Part shown: piece after piece, positions 42,861-48,811 of the stretch
Numbering within the stretch: the first letter of the stretch is position 1
Layout: every line of letters begins with the position of its first letter
Source: Alistipes sp.
Lineage (GTDB): Bacteria > Bacteroidota > Bacteroidia > Bacteroidales > Rikenellaceae
Assembly: GCA_021204515.1 (NCBI GenBank)
Contig: JAJPZH010000189.1
Span: 1-48,811 of the forward strand
Length of the DNA: 48,811 nt
Direction of reading: 5' to 3'
Notes under the pieces: generated by a model
Databases searched by the model: none
What the model saw: the letters and a program-made list of their open reading frames with translations, nothing else
What the model was told of the DNA's origin: nothing
Position numbers and translations under genes: made by a program

Positions 42861-42893
42861 AATCCCCGTAACCGTGCGAAGGTTACGGGGATT
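42861..42893. terminator. Strong hairpin between convergent macroglobulin and MFS genes
   Basis: A perfect 13-bp stem, AATCCCCGTAACC (42,861-42,873) and GGTTACGGGGATT (42,881-42,893), encloses a 7-base loop. No long T run follows on either strand, so it is a terminator-like or RNA-end-protecting structure rather than a textbook terminator. Confidence 0.65.
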
Positions 42894-42969
42894 GCCGTAT
42901 CTTCAATAGACACGCTGTTTCCGGGAAGGACCGCCGCAGGCAGACATCGCGCGCAGGCGGAACGGACCG

Positions 42970-44145
42970 CTATTTTTTCGTGCAGAGCGTGACGAGCAGC
43001 GAAGCGGACGAAAGCAGGATTCCCGCCGCGACGACTCCCGTCCAGCCGTAAAGCGACCATGCAGCTCCCGACAGCAGCGTGCCGAGCGAACCTCCCGCGA
43101 AGTAGGTGCTCATAAAGATCGTGTTGATCCGGTTCGAAGCCGAGGAATCGAGTTCGAACAGAGTGGCCTGATTGCTGAGCTGAATGCACTGCATGCCGAT
43201 ATCGACGACGACGATTCCGGCGACGAGCGCCGCATAGGAATCCGCACCGAAGAAGAACAGCAGCCATGCGAGGATCTGCAGGCCGACGCCGATATAGTTG
43301 AACCTGCGCACGCCGACGCGCCGGATGTACTTTCCGGCGAAGGTCGCCGTCAGAGCGCCCGCGATTCCGCAGAGTCCGAGCAGGCCGACGACGTTGCTGC
43401 CGGCATAAAACGGCGCCTGCGCCATCTTGAAGGCGAGCGAAGCCCAGAAACACAGAAAGGAGCCGAAAGCCAGCGCGGCGCGCACGGAATAGAGACGCAG
43501 CGTCGGATAGCGCCGGACGATCGTAAGGAGCGACTTCATCAGGGCGGCATAGGTTCCCCGGAAGTTGGGGCGCGCATCGGGCAGTACATACAGCACGACG
43601 GCCGCCGAAACGACCATGAGTCCGGCAGCGGCGAAATACATTTCGCGCCAGCCGAAAAGTTCGCCGACAACGCCGCTGACCACGCGCGAAGCGAGAATTC
43701 CGGTCAGCAGACCCGAAAGGACGATTCCGACATTGCGGTTTTTATACTCCGGACGCGAATACTGCGCCGCCAGCGGAATGAAGATCTGCGGGATGACCGA
43801 GCAGATGCCCGTCACCAGCGAAAACCCGTGAATCACACGAATATCGGAAGCCGTGGCGATCGCCAGCAGCGAAACGACCAGCAACAGGAAGTTGATCAGG
43901 ACGATGCGCCTGCGGCTGAAAAGATCGGCGAGAGGTATGATAAACAGCAGACCCAGCGCATAGCCCAGCTGCGAAAAGAGAGCGACGTGGTTGGCGGCGA
44001 GCGTAGTGGTGCCCAAATCCTGCCGGAGCATGTCGAGCAGCGGCTGATTGTAGTACAGATTGGCGACCGACACGCCGGCGATGACGGCCAGCGTGCCTAA
44101 CAAACCGTTCGAAAGCCCGGCGCCCTCTTTCAACATCGCCTTCAT
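42970..44145 (-). CDS. MFS transporter
   Basis: A 391-residue, 12-helix major facilitator. The ATG at 44,145 overlaps the flavin-reductase stop as ATGA, which fixes the start and excludes the long Arg-rich extension open upstream. The first helix has SVANLYYNQPLLDMLRQDLG, typical of the YnfM/arabinose-efflux-like subgroup. The loop 2-3 motif is GLLFIIPLADLFSRRRIVLI, and helix 5 carries GLLTGILASRVVSGVVGELF, the drug/H+ antiporter motif-C-like segment. GWREMYFAAAG follows. Efflux of a small molecule is likely. Coupling with a flavin reductase and an esterase in one operon hints at handling of an aromatic or ester compound, but the substrate is unknown. Confidence 0.88.
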   Translation of the reverse strand: MKAMLKEGAGLSNGLLGTLAVIAGVSVANLYYNQPLLDMLRQDLGTTTLAANHVALFSQLGYALGLLFIIPLADLFSRRRIVLINFLLLVVSLLAIATASDIRVIHGFSLVTGICSVIPQIFIPLAAQYSRPEYKNRNVGIVLSGLLTGILASRVVSGVVGELFGWREMYFAAAGLMVVSAAVVLYVLPDARPNFRGTYAALMKSLLTIVRRYPTLRLYSVRAALAFGSFLCFWASLAFKMAQAPFYAGSNVVGLLGLCGIAGALTATFAGKYIRRVGVRRFNYIGVGLQILAWLLFFFGADSYAALVAGIVVVDIGMQCIQLSNQATLFELDSSASNRINTIFMSTYFAGGSLGTLLSGAAWSLYGWTGVVAAGILLSSASLLVTLCTKK

Positions 44146-45068
44146 CGACGGCGCGGCTTTTCGGGTCCCAACTTTCGCCCCTGCCTGCGGTTCGGTTTGC
44201 GTCCCGACCTGCGGTTCGGATCGCGGTTTGGGTTGGGGTTTGAGTTGGGACCGGCTGACAATGCGACGGAGGATGCGGAGGACGAGGCGGAAGCCAAAGA
44301 CGATACCGCGGCAGACGAGGCGGATGCCGAAGACATTGCGGAGGCAGAGGGCGACGGGGAGGCAGAGGGCGTTGCGGAAGATGACGCGGCGAAGGATGCG
44401 GAGGACGATGCGTCGGAAGTCCGGTCGGCAGATTCTGCACCAGATGCGGTTTTTATTTCGGTCAGAGATTTCTTTCCGGTCACGGGTTTCGGCGCTTTCG
44501 AACGCGGCTTTTTCCGCACCGACCAGCCGAAATGGCCGAGCGCTTCGCCCAGTGCGAAATATTCGCCGTGGGAGTAGACGATCGGGCAGGCCCGTTCGAG
44601 GCAGAAACGGCCCGTGGCGGGGTCGATATAGTCGGCATCGACCTGCACGGCGACCACTTCGGCCAGAAACATGTCGTGCGTGCCCAGCGCAAGCACCTGC
44701 CGCACGCGGCACTCGATGCTCACGGGAGACTCTTCGACGATCGGCGCGGCGACCTCAAGCGCCTTGCCGGGCGTAAGGCCCATTTCGCGGAATTTATCGT
44801 AATCGCGGCCCGAACGCACGCCGCACCAGTCCGCGGCGCGGGCCAGATCGCGGGTCGTGAGGTTAATGACGAACTCTCCGGTACGGCGGATAATCCCGTA
44901 AGAGTGCCGTTCGGGACGTACCGAGACGTAGCACATCGGAGGAGTGGTACAGACCGTTCCCGTCCACGCCACGGTCAGCAGGTTATACTCGTCGGGCGTC
45001 GCGCCGCAGCTCACCAGCACCGCCGGCAGCGGATAGATGAGCGTTCCGGGTTTCCAGTTCTCTTTCAT
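44142..45068 (-). CDS. Flavin-reductase-like (FMN-binding) protein with a long low-complexity C-terminal tail
   Basis: A 308-residue protein. Residues 1-189 form a flavin-reductase-like split barrel: KPGTLIYPLPAVLVSCG, then LLTVAWTGTVCTTPPMCYVS, the nucleotide-contact region RHSYGIIRRTGEFVINL and YDKFREMGLTPGKAL. Relatives of this subgroup bind FMN and reduce it with NAD(P)H. From about residue 190 there are nearly 120 extra residues: a Ser/Ala-rich stretch (SSSASFAASSSATPSASPSP and more), then an Asn/Pro/Arg-rich end (NSNPNPNRDPNRR). Usual members end near residue 190. The tail DNA consists of short imperfect repeats. The start at 45,068 lies 8 bp after the esterase stop, and the stop overlaps the MFS start. 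Confidence 0.85.
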   Translation of the reverse strand: MKENWKPGTLIYPLPAVLVSCGATPDEYNLLTVAWTGTVCTTPPMCYVSVRPERHSYGIIRRTGEFVINLTTRDLARAADWCGVRSGRDYDKFREMGLTPGKALEVAAPIVEESPVSIECRVRQVLALGTHDMFLAEVVAVQVDADYIDPATGRFCLERACPIVYSHGEYFALGEALGHFGWSVRKKPRSKAPKPVTGKKSLTEIKTASGAESADRTSDASSSASFAASSSATPSASPSPSASAMSSASASSAAVSSLASASSSASSVALSAGPNSNPNPNRDPNRRSGRKPNRRQGRKLGPEKPRRR

Positions 45069-45076
45069 CGGCCCGA

Positions 45077-45895
45077 CTATTTGTCCCGAAAGAAGAAGTT
45101 GCGGAAAAATACGATCTGGTAGTCGATCGAATTGCCCCAGTACTCGTTGTCGTGACGGCCGGGACGCACGTAGAAGTCGTGCATGATGCCGCGGCGCAGC
45201 AGTTCGGCATGGAAGTCGTTGTTCACTCCGAAGAAGAAATCGCCGTAACCGCAGTCGATAACGATCGCCAGATCGCCGTCGGCGATACGCGGGATCAGGT
45301 TGATCGGCGTGGCCGCCTCCCAAGCTTCGGGGTGCTCGGCCTGCGTGCCCAACAGCTGCGGAATCTCCCAGTTTTCGGGGAACGGGCGGATATCCAGCCC
45401 GCCGCTCGTACTGCCGACGGCCCCGAACAGTTCCTTATGTTTTATCGCCAGCGACACGGCACCGAATCCACCCATGCTGAGTCCCGTAATCGCCCGTCCG
45501 CTGCGGTCGCGCGAAACGGGATAACGCTCTTCGACGGCCGGAGGCAGTTCCCGCGTCATAAAAGTTTCATAAAGGCTCTTTTCCCGCACCTTGCTGTCGA
45601 GATACCAGCTGGTCGCGCCGTCGGGACAGACGAAGGCGATGCCCTCCCGGTCGGCGATGGCGGGCAGCGACGGTTTGATCCGAAGCCACGTCGTCTGGTC
45701 GCCGCCGTAACCGTGCAGCAGATAGACCGTCGGACAGGGATTTGCAAACGAAGCGCCGTCGGGCACGATCACGATTACCGGAATGTCGCGGTCCATCGAG
45801 GCGCTGCGCACCGCAAGCGTATCGACCGCAGCAGCGACAGCGAACTGCGCGGTCAGCCACGCCAGCAGAAAAGCTAAGACAAAGATTCGTTTCAT
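45077..45895 (-). CDS. Secreted esterase (S-formylglutathione hydrolase/CE1-like alpha/beta hydrolase)
   Basis: A 272-residue protein with a signal peptide (LAFLLAWLTAQFAVAAA). It has the alpha/beta-hydrolase fold of the esterase D family: PTVYLLHGYGGDQTTW (oxyanion loop), the nucleophile elbow ITGLSMGGFGA (Ser in GLSMGG), IDCGYGDFFFGVNN (acid Asp) and the His in RPGRHDNEYW. Exported members include feruloyl and acetyl-xylan esterases and general tributyrin esterases. As first gene of a three-gene operon with flavin reductase and MFS genes, it would act in the periplasm on an ester that is then moved or reduced. The -7 box TATTTTTG lies 22 bp upstream. Confidence 0.88.
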   Translation of the reverse strand: MKRIFVLAFLLAWLTAQFAVAAAVDTLAVRSASMDRDIPVIVIVPDGASFANPCPTVYLLHGYGGDQTTWLRIKPSLPAIADREGIAFVCPDGATSWYLDSKVREKSLYETFMTRELPPAVEERYPVSRDRSGRAITGLSMGGFGAVSLAIKHKELFGAVGSTSGGLDIRPFPENWEIPQLLGTQAEHPEAWEAATPINLIPRIADGDLAIVIDCGYGDFFFGVNNDFHAELLRRGIMHDFYVRPGRHDNEYWGNSIDYQIVFFRNFFFRDK

Positions 45896-45916
45896 GGCAT
45901 ATTATTTATGAATATG

Positions 45917-45943
45917 CAAAAATACGAAAAAACCGTATCTTTG
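45917..45943. promoter_or_regulatory. Compact divergent promoters of the esterase operon and the recombinase gene
   Basis: The leftward -7 box (TATTTTTG on the minus strand, 45,917-45,924) and the rightward one (TATCTTTG, 45,936-45,943) are 11 bp apart. The rightward box ends only 4 bp before the recombinase ATG at 45,948. That transcript should therefore be leaderless or nearly so. Clear -33 elements are not seen. Confidence 0.6.
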
Positions 45944-45947
45944 CTGC

Positions 45948-46850
45948 ATGCTGACGGAATTCATCCGATATCTCACCGCCGAACGGCGCTACTCGCCGCT
46001 CACGGTCCGCAACTACAGACACGACGTGGAGCAGTTCCTCGCGTGGCTGGACTGCGACGAGTCGCGGTTCGACCCGCGGTCGGTCACGACCGAGCAGATC
46101 CGCGAATGGATCATTTTCCGCACGGAGGAGGGAAAGCTCAGCGCCGGATCGATGAACCGCGAAGTGGCTTCGCTCCGAGCCTTTTTCCGGTGGCTGCTCC
46201 GCACGGGGGCCGTCGAGAAGGATATTTTCCGCATGATCTCGGCCCTCAAGACCTCGCGCCGCCTGCCGGTGTTCGTTCCCGAGAGCCGCATGACGACCAT
46301 CGTCAGCGAGTGCGGACCGGACAGCGAGGATTTCCTGACCGAGCGCAACTCGCTCATCGTCCTGATGTTTTACACCTGCGGACTGCGCCTTGCCGAGCTT
46401 GTCGGCATCGACCGCGGCGACTTTTCGGCCGACTACACCTCGCTGCGTATCCGAGGCAAAGGAGACAAACAGCGCATGGTCCCGATCCTCGAATTCCTGC
46501 GCGAAAAGATTTTGCACTACCTCGGCCTAATAGAGAGGCAAAATATTTGCATTTCTTCGGAAAAAGCACTATTTTTAACACACAAAGGAAAACGCATATC
46601 CCGGAGCGTCGTCTACCGCACGGTGCAGGAGGAACTCACCCGCGCAGGCGTACAGGGCAAGAAAAGCCCCCACGTGCTGCGGCATACGTTCGCAACGCAC
46701 CTGCTGAACGGTGGAGCAGATATGCGCGAAATTCAGGAGCTTCTGGGCCACGCTTCGCTGCAGGCCACGCAGGTCTATACGCACAACAGCATCGCCCGGC
46801 TTCGGGAAATATACGCAAAAGCCCATCCCCGCGAAAAGGGAGGGAAGTGA
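45948..46850 (+). CDS. xerC: Tyrosine recombinase of the XerC/XerD type
   Basis: A 300-residue recombinase. The N-terminal SAM-like core-binding domain is FIRYLTAERRYSPLTVRNYR. The catalytic domain has all six residues: Arg147 (TCGLRLAEL), Lys171 (RIRGKGDKQR), His242 and Arg245 (PHVLRHTFATHLL), His268 (LLGHASLQ) and the nucleophile Tyr277 (TQVYTHN). Length and motifs are those of chromosomal XerC/D, which resolve chromosome dimers at dif, rather than of a mobile-element integrase. The neighbouring hpf gene, 24 bp downstream, is a conserved Bacteroidetes arrangement. The choice between XerC and XerD is not certain from sequence alone. Confidence 0.88.
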   Translation: MLTEFIRYLTAERRYSPLTVRNYRHDVEQFLAWLDCDESRFDPRSVTTEQIREWIIFRTEEGKLSAGSMNREVASLRAFFRWLLRTGAVEKDIFRMISALKTSRRLPVFVPESRMTTIVSECGPDSEDFLTERNSLIVLMFYTCGLRLAELVGIDRGDFSADYTSLRIRGKGDKQRMVPILEFLREKILHYLGLIERQNICISSEKALFLTHKGKRISRSVVYRTVQEELTRAGVQGKKSPHVLRHTFATHLLNGGADMREIQELLGHASLQATQVYTHNSIARLREIYAKAHPREKGGK

Positions 46851-46874
46851 TTAACTTTTATAAACTGTAAGGCT

Positions 46875-47171
46875 ATGAACGTACAGATTCAATCCGTGAA
46901 ATTCGACGCAGACAAACGGCTGATCGAATTCGTTGAGCACAAAATGGAAAAACTCGACCGCTTCGCAGAGCGCTCGACCGGTGCCGAGGTCATTCTGAAA
47001 CTCGATAAAGACCATGAAAAAGGAAACAAGATCGCAACGATCACACTCCATATGCCGGGCGAGGACCTCGTGGCCTGCCACCAGTCCAAAGCCTTCGAAG
47101 AGTCGGTGGACGAAGCGATCGACGCCCTCAGACGCCAGATAGACAAATTCAAGGGCAAATCGGAAAAGTAA
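46875..47171 (+). CDS. hpf: Ribosome hibernation-promoting factor, short HPF/YfiA type
   Basis: A 98-residue protein of the HPF/RaiA family with the beta-alpha-beta-beta-beta-alpha fold: MNVQIQSVKFDADKRLIEFV, VEHKMEKLDRFAE, then ITLHMPGEDLVACHQSKAFE and SVDEAIDALRRQIDKFKGK. It binds the decoding centre of the 30S subunit and stabilises inactive 70S or 100S ribosomes in stationary phase or starvation. It lacks the C-terminal dimerisation domain of long HPF. It is probably co-transcribed with the recombinase gene. A strong GC-rich hairpin follows 39 bp after the stop. Confidence 0.93.
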   Translation: MNVQIQSVKFDADKRLIEFVEHKMEKLDRFAERSTGAEVILKLDKDHEKGNKIATITLHMPGEDLVACHQSKAFEESVDEAIDALRRQIDKFKGKSEK

Positions 47172-47209
47172 CCCCACCAACCAATCAAATAACCTTTAAC
47201 TTCAATGCC

Positions 47210-47241
47210 GCAGCGGCCGCTCCGAAAAGAGCGGCCGCTGC
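47210..47241. terminator. Perfect GC-rich hairpin downstream of hpf
   Basis: GCAGCGGCCGCTC (47,210-47,222) and GAGCGGCCGCTGC (47,229-47,241) form a 13-bp perfect stem with a CGAAAA loop. No T run follows (ATTGGAAAAC), so it may be a terminator variant or a 3'-end stabiliser of the hpf mRNA. Confidence 0.6.
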
Positions 47242-47244
47242 ATT

Positions 47245-47426
47245 GGAAAACATCCGGCACATAACGACCGCTGGAAGTCGGGAAAAATCCGGCACGCGAA
47301 AACACCCGGAAGCCGAAACCGCGCGACCGTTCGGAACACACGGAATCGGGAAGTACACGCCATCCGAGAACCGTCGAAAGCGGGAAAACCCGGCACGCGA
47401 AACTATCCGGGAGCTGAAACCGCGCG
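47245..47426. repeat. Degenerate direct repeats in the hpf-tRNA interval
   Basis: Three related units begin GGAAAA-nn(n)-CCGGCAC: 47,245-47,277, 47,279-47,325 and 47,381-47,426. The second and third agree over about 46 bp, sharing GGCACGCGAAA, a CCGG-containing middle and GAAACCGCGCG at the end, with a period of about 102 bp. A plus-strand frame crosses them (47,243-47,536), but it runs through the antisense of the tRNA and is not accepted as a gene. Their function is unknown. Confidence 0.6.
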
Positions 47427-47466
47427 GAATTTCGGCGAATGACTCCACCTCAGCGCGGAACCGCAC

Positions 47467-47496
47467 ACAAAAAAAGCGACCGGAAACCGATCGCTT
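47467..47496 (-). terminator. Intrinsic terminator of the tRNA-Glu gene
   Basis: Read on the minus strand, AAGCGA (47,491-47,496) pairs with TCGCTT (47,474-47,479), extended by CGG/CCG. A run of seven T follows. It begins two bases after the tRNA 3' end. Confidence 0.8.
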
Positions 47497-47498
47497 AG

Positions 47499-47570
47499 TA
47501 GTGGATAGGGGATTCGAACCCCTATGTCGTGCGTGAGAGGCACGTATCCTAACCCTTAGATGAATCCACC
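47499..47570 (-). tRNA. tRNA-Glu (anticodon CTC)
   Basis: A 72-nt cloverleaf without encoded CCA. The acceptor stem is GGTGGAT/ATCCACT with a terminal G-U pair and discriminator A. The D-arm contains the GGGTTAGG loop. The anticodon stem CGTGC/GCACG encloses the loop CTCTCAC, giving anticodon CTC for GAG codons. The T-arm is AGGGG-TTCGAAT-CCCCT. It decodes glutamate. It has its own promoter and terminator, so it is transcribed alone. Confidence 0.93.
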
Positions 47571-47587
47571 GTATGAGTTTTGTGGTG

Positions 47588-47618
47588 CAAAGATAACGCC
47601 TTCTTTTAAAACTGCAAA
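47588..47618 (-). promoter_or_regulatory. Promoter of the tRNA-Glu gene
   Basis: On the minus strand TTTG (47,615-47,618) and TATCTTTG (47,588-47,595) are separated by 19 bp. The -7 box lies 17 bp upstream of the tRNA 5' end. Confidence 0.75.
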
Positions 47619-47679
47619 ATTTTCCTGCAAATTCTATATTTTTTTTTGAGATGCCCAGCATATATGCCTGCATTTTCGT

Positions 47680-47687
47680 TATCTTTA
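47680..47687 (+). promoter_or_regulatory. Probable -7 box of the DUF3298 lipoprotein gene
   Basis: TATCTTTA differs from TAnnTTTG at one base and lies 26 bp before the ATG. No convincing -33 element is seen at the usual spacing. Confidence 0.45.
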
Positions 47688-47713
47688 CAATAATTACAAA
47701 ATGCGCCTTAACT

Positions 47714-48451
47714 ATGAAATACATCAAAACCGCCATAATGATCGCAGGCTTGGCCGCAGCGACCGCAGCCTGTACACGGAAACCCGTCGTTCCCCAATTC
47801 GGCACACTCTCCATCGACACCCTCATCGGCACGCCGGCCAACGGATGCAACATCGAATACCGTTTCGCCACGATCGCCAATGCAGCCAAGTCCCCTGCCC
47901 TGCGCTCCATCGAAGCCGCCAACGTCGGGTATTTCTTCGAACTGGAAGAGTTTGGCGGCACGGCGCGTCAGGCGGCCGATTCCGCCGTCCGCCAGATCGC
48001 CGCGGAGGTCCTGCTCCCGGACAGCGTCCCGCAGACGATGGGAACCTATGAAATTTCGGCCGAAGCCGAAGCCGAGGTCGTGGACTCGCTCGTCACCTAT
48101 ATCATCAGCCGGTGGAGTTTCACGGGAGGAGCGCACGGCATGTACAGTACGGAATGCCACACCTATTCGCTGGCCGGAGGATACGAGCTATCCACGGCGG
48201 ACCTGTTTTCCGAACGGCAGCTGCTCGGCATGGAAGCCCTGCTGCGCAAAAAATTGTACGAGCAATACGAAGCCGGCAACGACGAAGAACTGGCTGCACA
48301 AGGATTTTTCCCGGAATACATCTCTCTCACGGAGAATTTCCGGGTTACGCCCGAAGGGATCACGTTCTACTACAACCCTTATGATATCGGATGCTATGCG
48401 CTGGGGGCCGTCGATGTGACGATGACCCGCGAAGAGCTGGCCAATCTGTAA
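47714..48451 (+). CDS. DUF3298 (RsiV-like) domain lipoprotein
   Basis: A 245-residue lipoprotein; the ATG at 47,714 gives a clean signal with lipobox ATAAC (Cys20). The N-terminal part is a DUF4163-like region (FGTLSIDTLIGTPANGCNIE). The DUF3298 part has FTGGAHGMYSTECHTYSLAG, GYELSTADLFSE and the hallmark ITFYYNPYDIGCYALGAVDV near the C-terminus. Related domains occur in the anti-sigma factor RsiV, where they bind lysozyme, but no transmembrane anti-sigma part is present. The function here is unknown; binding of a ligand in the periplasm is possible. It is a single gene convergent with the non-coding RNA. Confidence 0.85.
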   Translation: MKYIKTAIMIAGLAAATAACTRKPVVPQFGTLSIDTLIGTPANGCNIEYRFATIANAAKSPALRSIEAANVGYFFELEEFGGTARQAADSAVRQIAAEVLLPDSVPQTMGTYEISAEAEAEVVDSLVTYIISRWSFTGGAHGMYSTECHTYSLAGGYELSTADLFSERQLLGMEALLRKKLYEQYEAGNDEELAAQGFFPEYISLTENFRVTPEGITFYYNPYDIGCYALGAVDVTMTREELANL

Positions 48452-48486
48452 CGTTTCCCGAAAAAGGCGGCCGCAGAGCCGAAAAA

Positions 48487-48683
48487 AGAAAAAAGGCCGG
48501 AGTCTCACGACTCAGACCTTTTTTTGGGCGGGGAACCACCCCCTCCAAAAACGAGGTTTAATCGGAGGTATTCGACTCTCGGACGAGCACCGCCCTTCAA
48601 GTCTTAGTAACGGAATGTCCGTTACAACCTGCCGATTTCCTCAACCAACCTAAAACTACTAACCTAAATGAACCTTAAAACTT
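48487..48683 (-). ncRNA. Stand-alone ~200-nt non-coding RNA, possibly 6S-like (Bacteroidales-1 type)
   Basis: A consensus promoter (48,689-48,720) and an intrinsic terminator (48,491-48,523) delimit a minus-strand transcript of about 195-200 nt with no plausible coding frame. Internal pairings are strong: GTAACGGA/TCCGTTAC forms an 8-bp hairpin at about 48,610-48,628. AATCGG and CCGATT form an enclosing long-range stem (about 48,635 with 48,557). Further GC-rich helices lie towards the 3' end. The leader is rich in GGTTTTAGGTTGG-type repeats. Size, isolation and a long closed structure recall the Bacteroidales-1/6S family, but I recognise this only by general features. A cis-acting leader is unlikely because the terminator is followed by a convergent gene. 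Confidence 0.65.
48491..48523. terminator. Shared terminator of the DUF3298 gene and the non-coding RNA
   Basis: AAAAGG (48,491-48,496) pairs with CCTTTT (48,517-48,522), and GAGTC (48,500-48,504) with GACTC (48,509-48,513), separated by a small internal loop. T runs lie on both sides in the respective directions, so it can act bidirectionally. Confidence 0.82.
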
Positions 48684-48688
48684 CACTG

Positions 48689-48720
48689 CAAAGATACAGG
48701 GCGTTTTTGAATTATGCAAA
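48689..48720 (-). promoter_or_regulatory. Promoter of the non-coding RNA
   Basis: On the minus strand TTTG (48,717-48,720) and TATCTTTG (48,689-48,696) are separated by exactly 20 bp, a perfect match to the Bacteroidetes housekeeping promoter. AT-rich DNA upstream (48,721-48,760) may raise its strength, like an UP element. Confidence 0.8.
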
Positions 48721-48811
48721 TATTTTATGAATATTTTAAATATATTTAACAATTTGGTAACATTGGAAGCGGAAAAGTCCTGAAAAAGGCCTCAAAAGAG
48801 GGTTCCTGCCA

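Noticed and set aside
37567..42861. A 1,764-codon open frame on the minus strand opposite the macroglobulin gene
   Set aside because: It mirrors the macroglobulin codons, is Arg/Val/Phe/Gly-rich, has no domain or signal, and is explained by GC codon bias. The plus-strand protein has complete family motifs.
44146..44712. The 189-residue Arg-rich N-terminal extension of the MFS frame
   Set aside because: It overlaps the flavin-reductase tail in another frame. The ATGA junction gives a normal MFS start at 44,145.
45948..46850. Integrase of a mobile element or integron
   Set aside because: Size, motifs and linkage to hpf are those of a chromosomal XerC/D. No attachment repeats or cargo genes are seen, and the nearby tRNA-Glu is not disrupted.
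47243..47536. A 97-codon plus-strand frame between hpf and the tRNA
   Set aside because: Its end (DRGFEPLCRA) is the antisense of the tRNA T-arm, a classic false gene, and its repeats come from the degenerate direct repeats.
1..48811. CRISPR arrays, insertion sequences or prophage genes
   Set aside because: No regularly spaced repeats, transposase frames, terminal inverted repeats or phage structural genes were seen.

Overview
The window looks like chromosomal DNA of a gut Bacteroidales bacterium. The moderately high GC content, SusC/SusD pair, fimbrillin/FISUMP lipoproteins and promoters of the TTTG-N20-TAnnTTTG type suggest Alistipes or a close relative (Rikenellaceae). The genus is an inference; no rRNA is present. 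Apart from one frameshifted DUF3791/DUF3990 remnant and one gene interrupted at a G tract, the genes look intact.

Positions 1-15,100 (minus strand) hold a polysaccharide-utilisation-type operon with its LacI-family regulator. In transcription order: regulator; secreted Asp-box beta-propeller; BASS-family transporter; APH-fold kinase; HpcH/HpaI aldolase; YhcH-family lipoprotein; SusC; SusD; BACON/DUF5689 lipoprotein; two tandem beta-helix proteins, the last cut by the window edge. Two near-identical palindromes (13,931-13,950 and 15,048-15,067) lie before the operon and before the regulator, and a related site lies inside yhcH. The kinase plus class II aldolase plus organic-anion transporter suggests catabolism of a 2-keto-3-deoxy-type (ulosonic) acid released from a glycan. 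This is the best candidate for an undescribed pathway.

Positions 15,100-24,100 are mixed. A choloylglycine-hydrolase-family enzyme and a 7-alpha-hydroxysteroid-dehydrogenase-like SDR lie in the same direction and could form a bile-acid pair, but the SDR lacks about 25 residues including the NNAG region and the hydrolase has Glu in place of the usual catalytic-site Asp. Then come a YczE/YitT-type membrane protein, a secreted WG-repeat/Sel1/zinc-ribbon protein, a urea transporter, DNA polymerase IV, and the decayed DUF3791-DUF3990 pair.

Positions 24,100-35,200 carry a four-gene fimbrillin-like lipoprotein operon. Three members end in FISUMP domains. The promoter-proximal gene is split by a 9-bp G tract between signal peptide and mature protein, which suggests a phase-variation switch or an assembly error. 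A DUF4988 lipoprotein and a GH127 beta-L-arabinofuranosidase follow.

Positions 35,200-48,811 hold housekeeping and envelope genes: penicillin-binding protein 1C divergent from an alpha-2-macroglobulin lipoprotein, with the two -7 boxes forming one perfect palindrome; an esterase / flavin reductase / MFS operon; a XerC-type recombinase with hpf; a tRNA-Glu(CTC); a DUF3298 lipoprotein; and a well-delimited ~200-nt non-coding RNA with promoter and terminator at the right edge.
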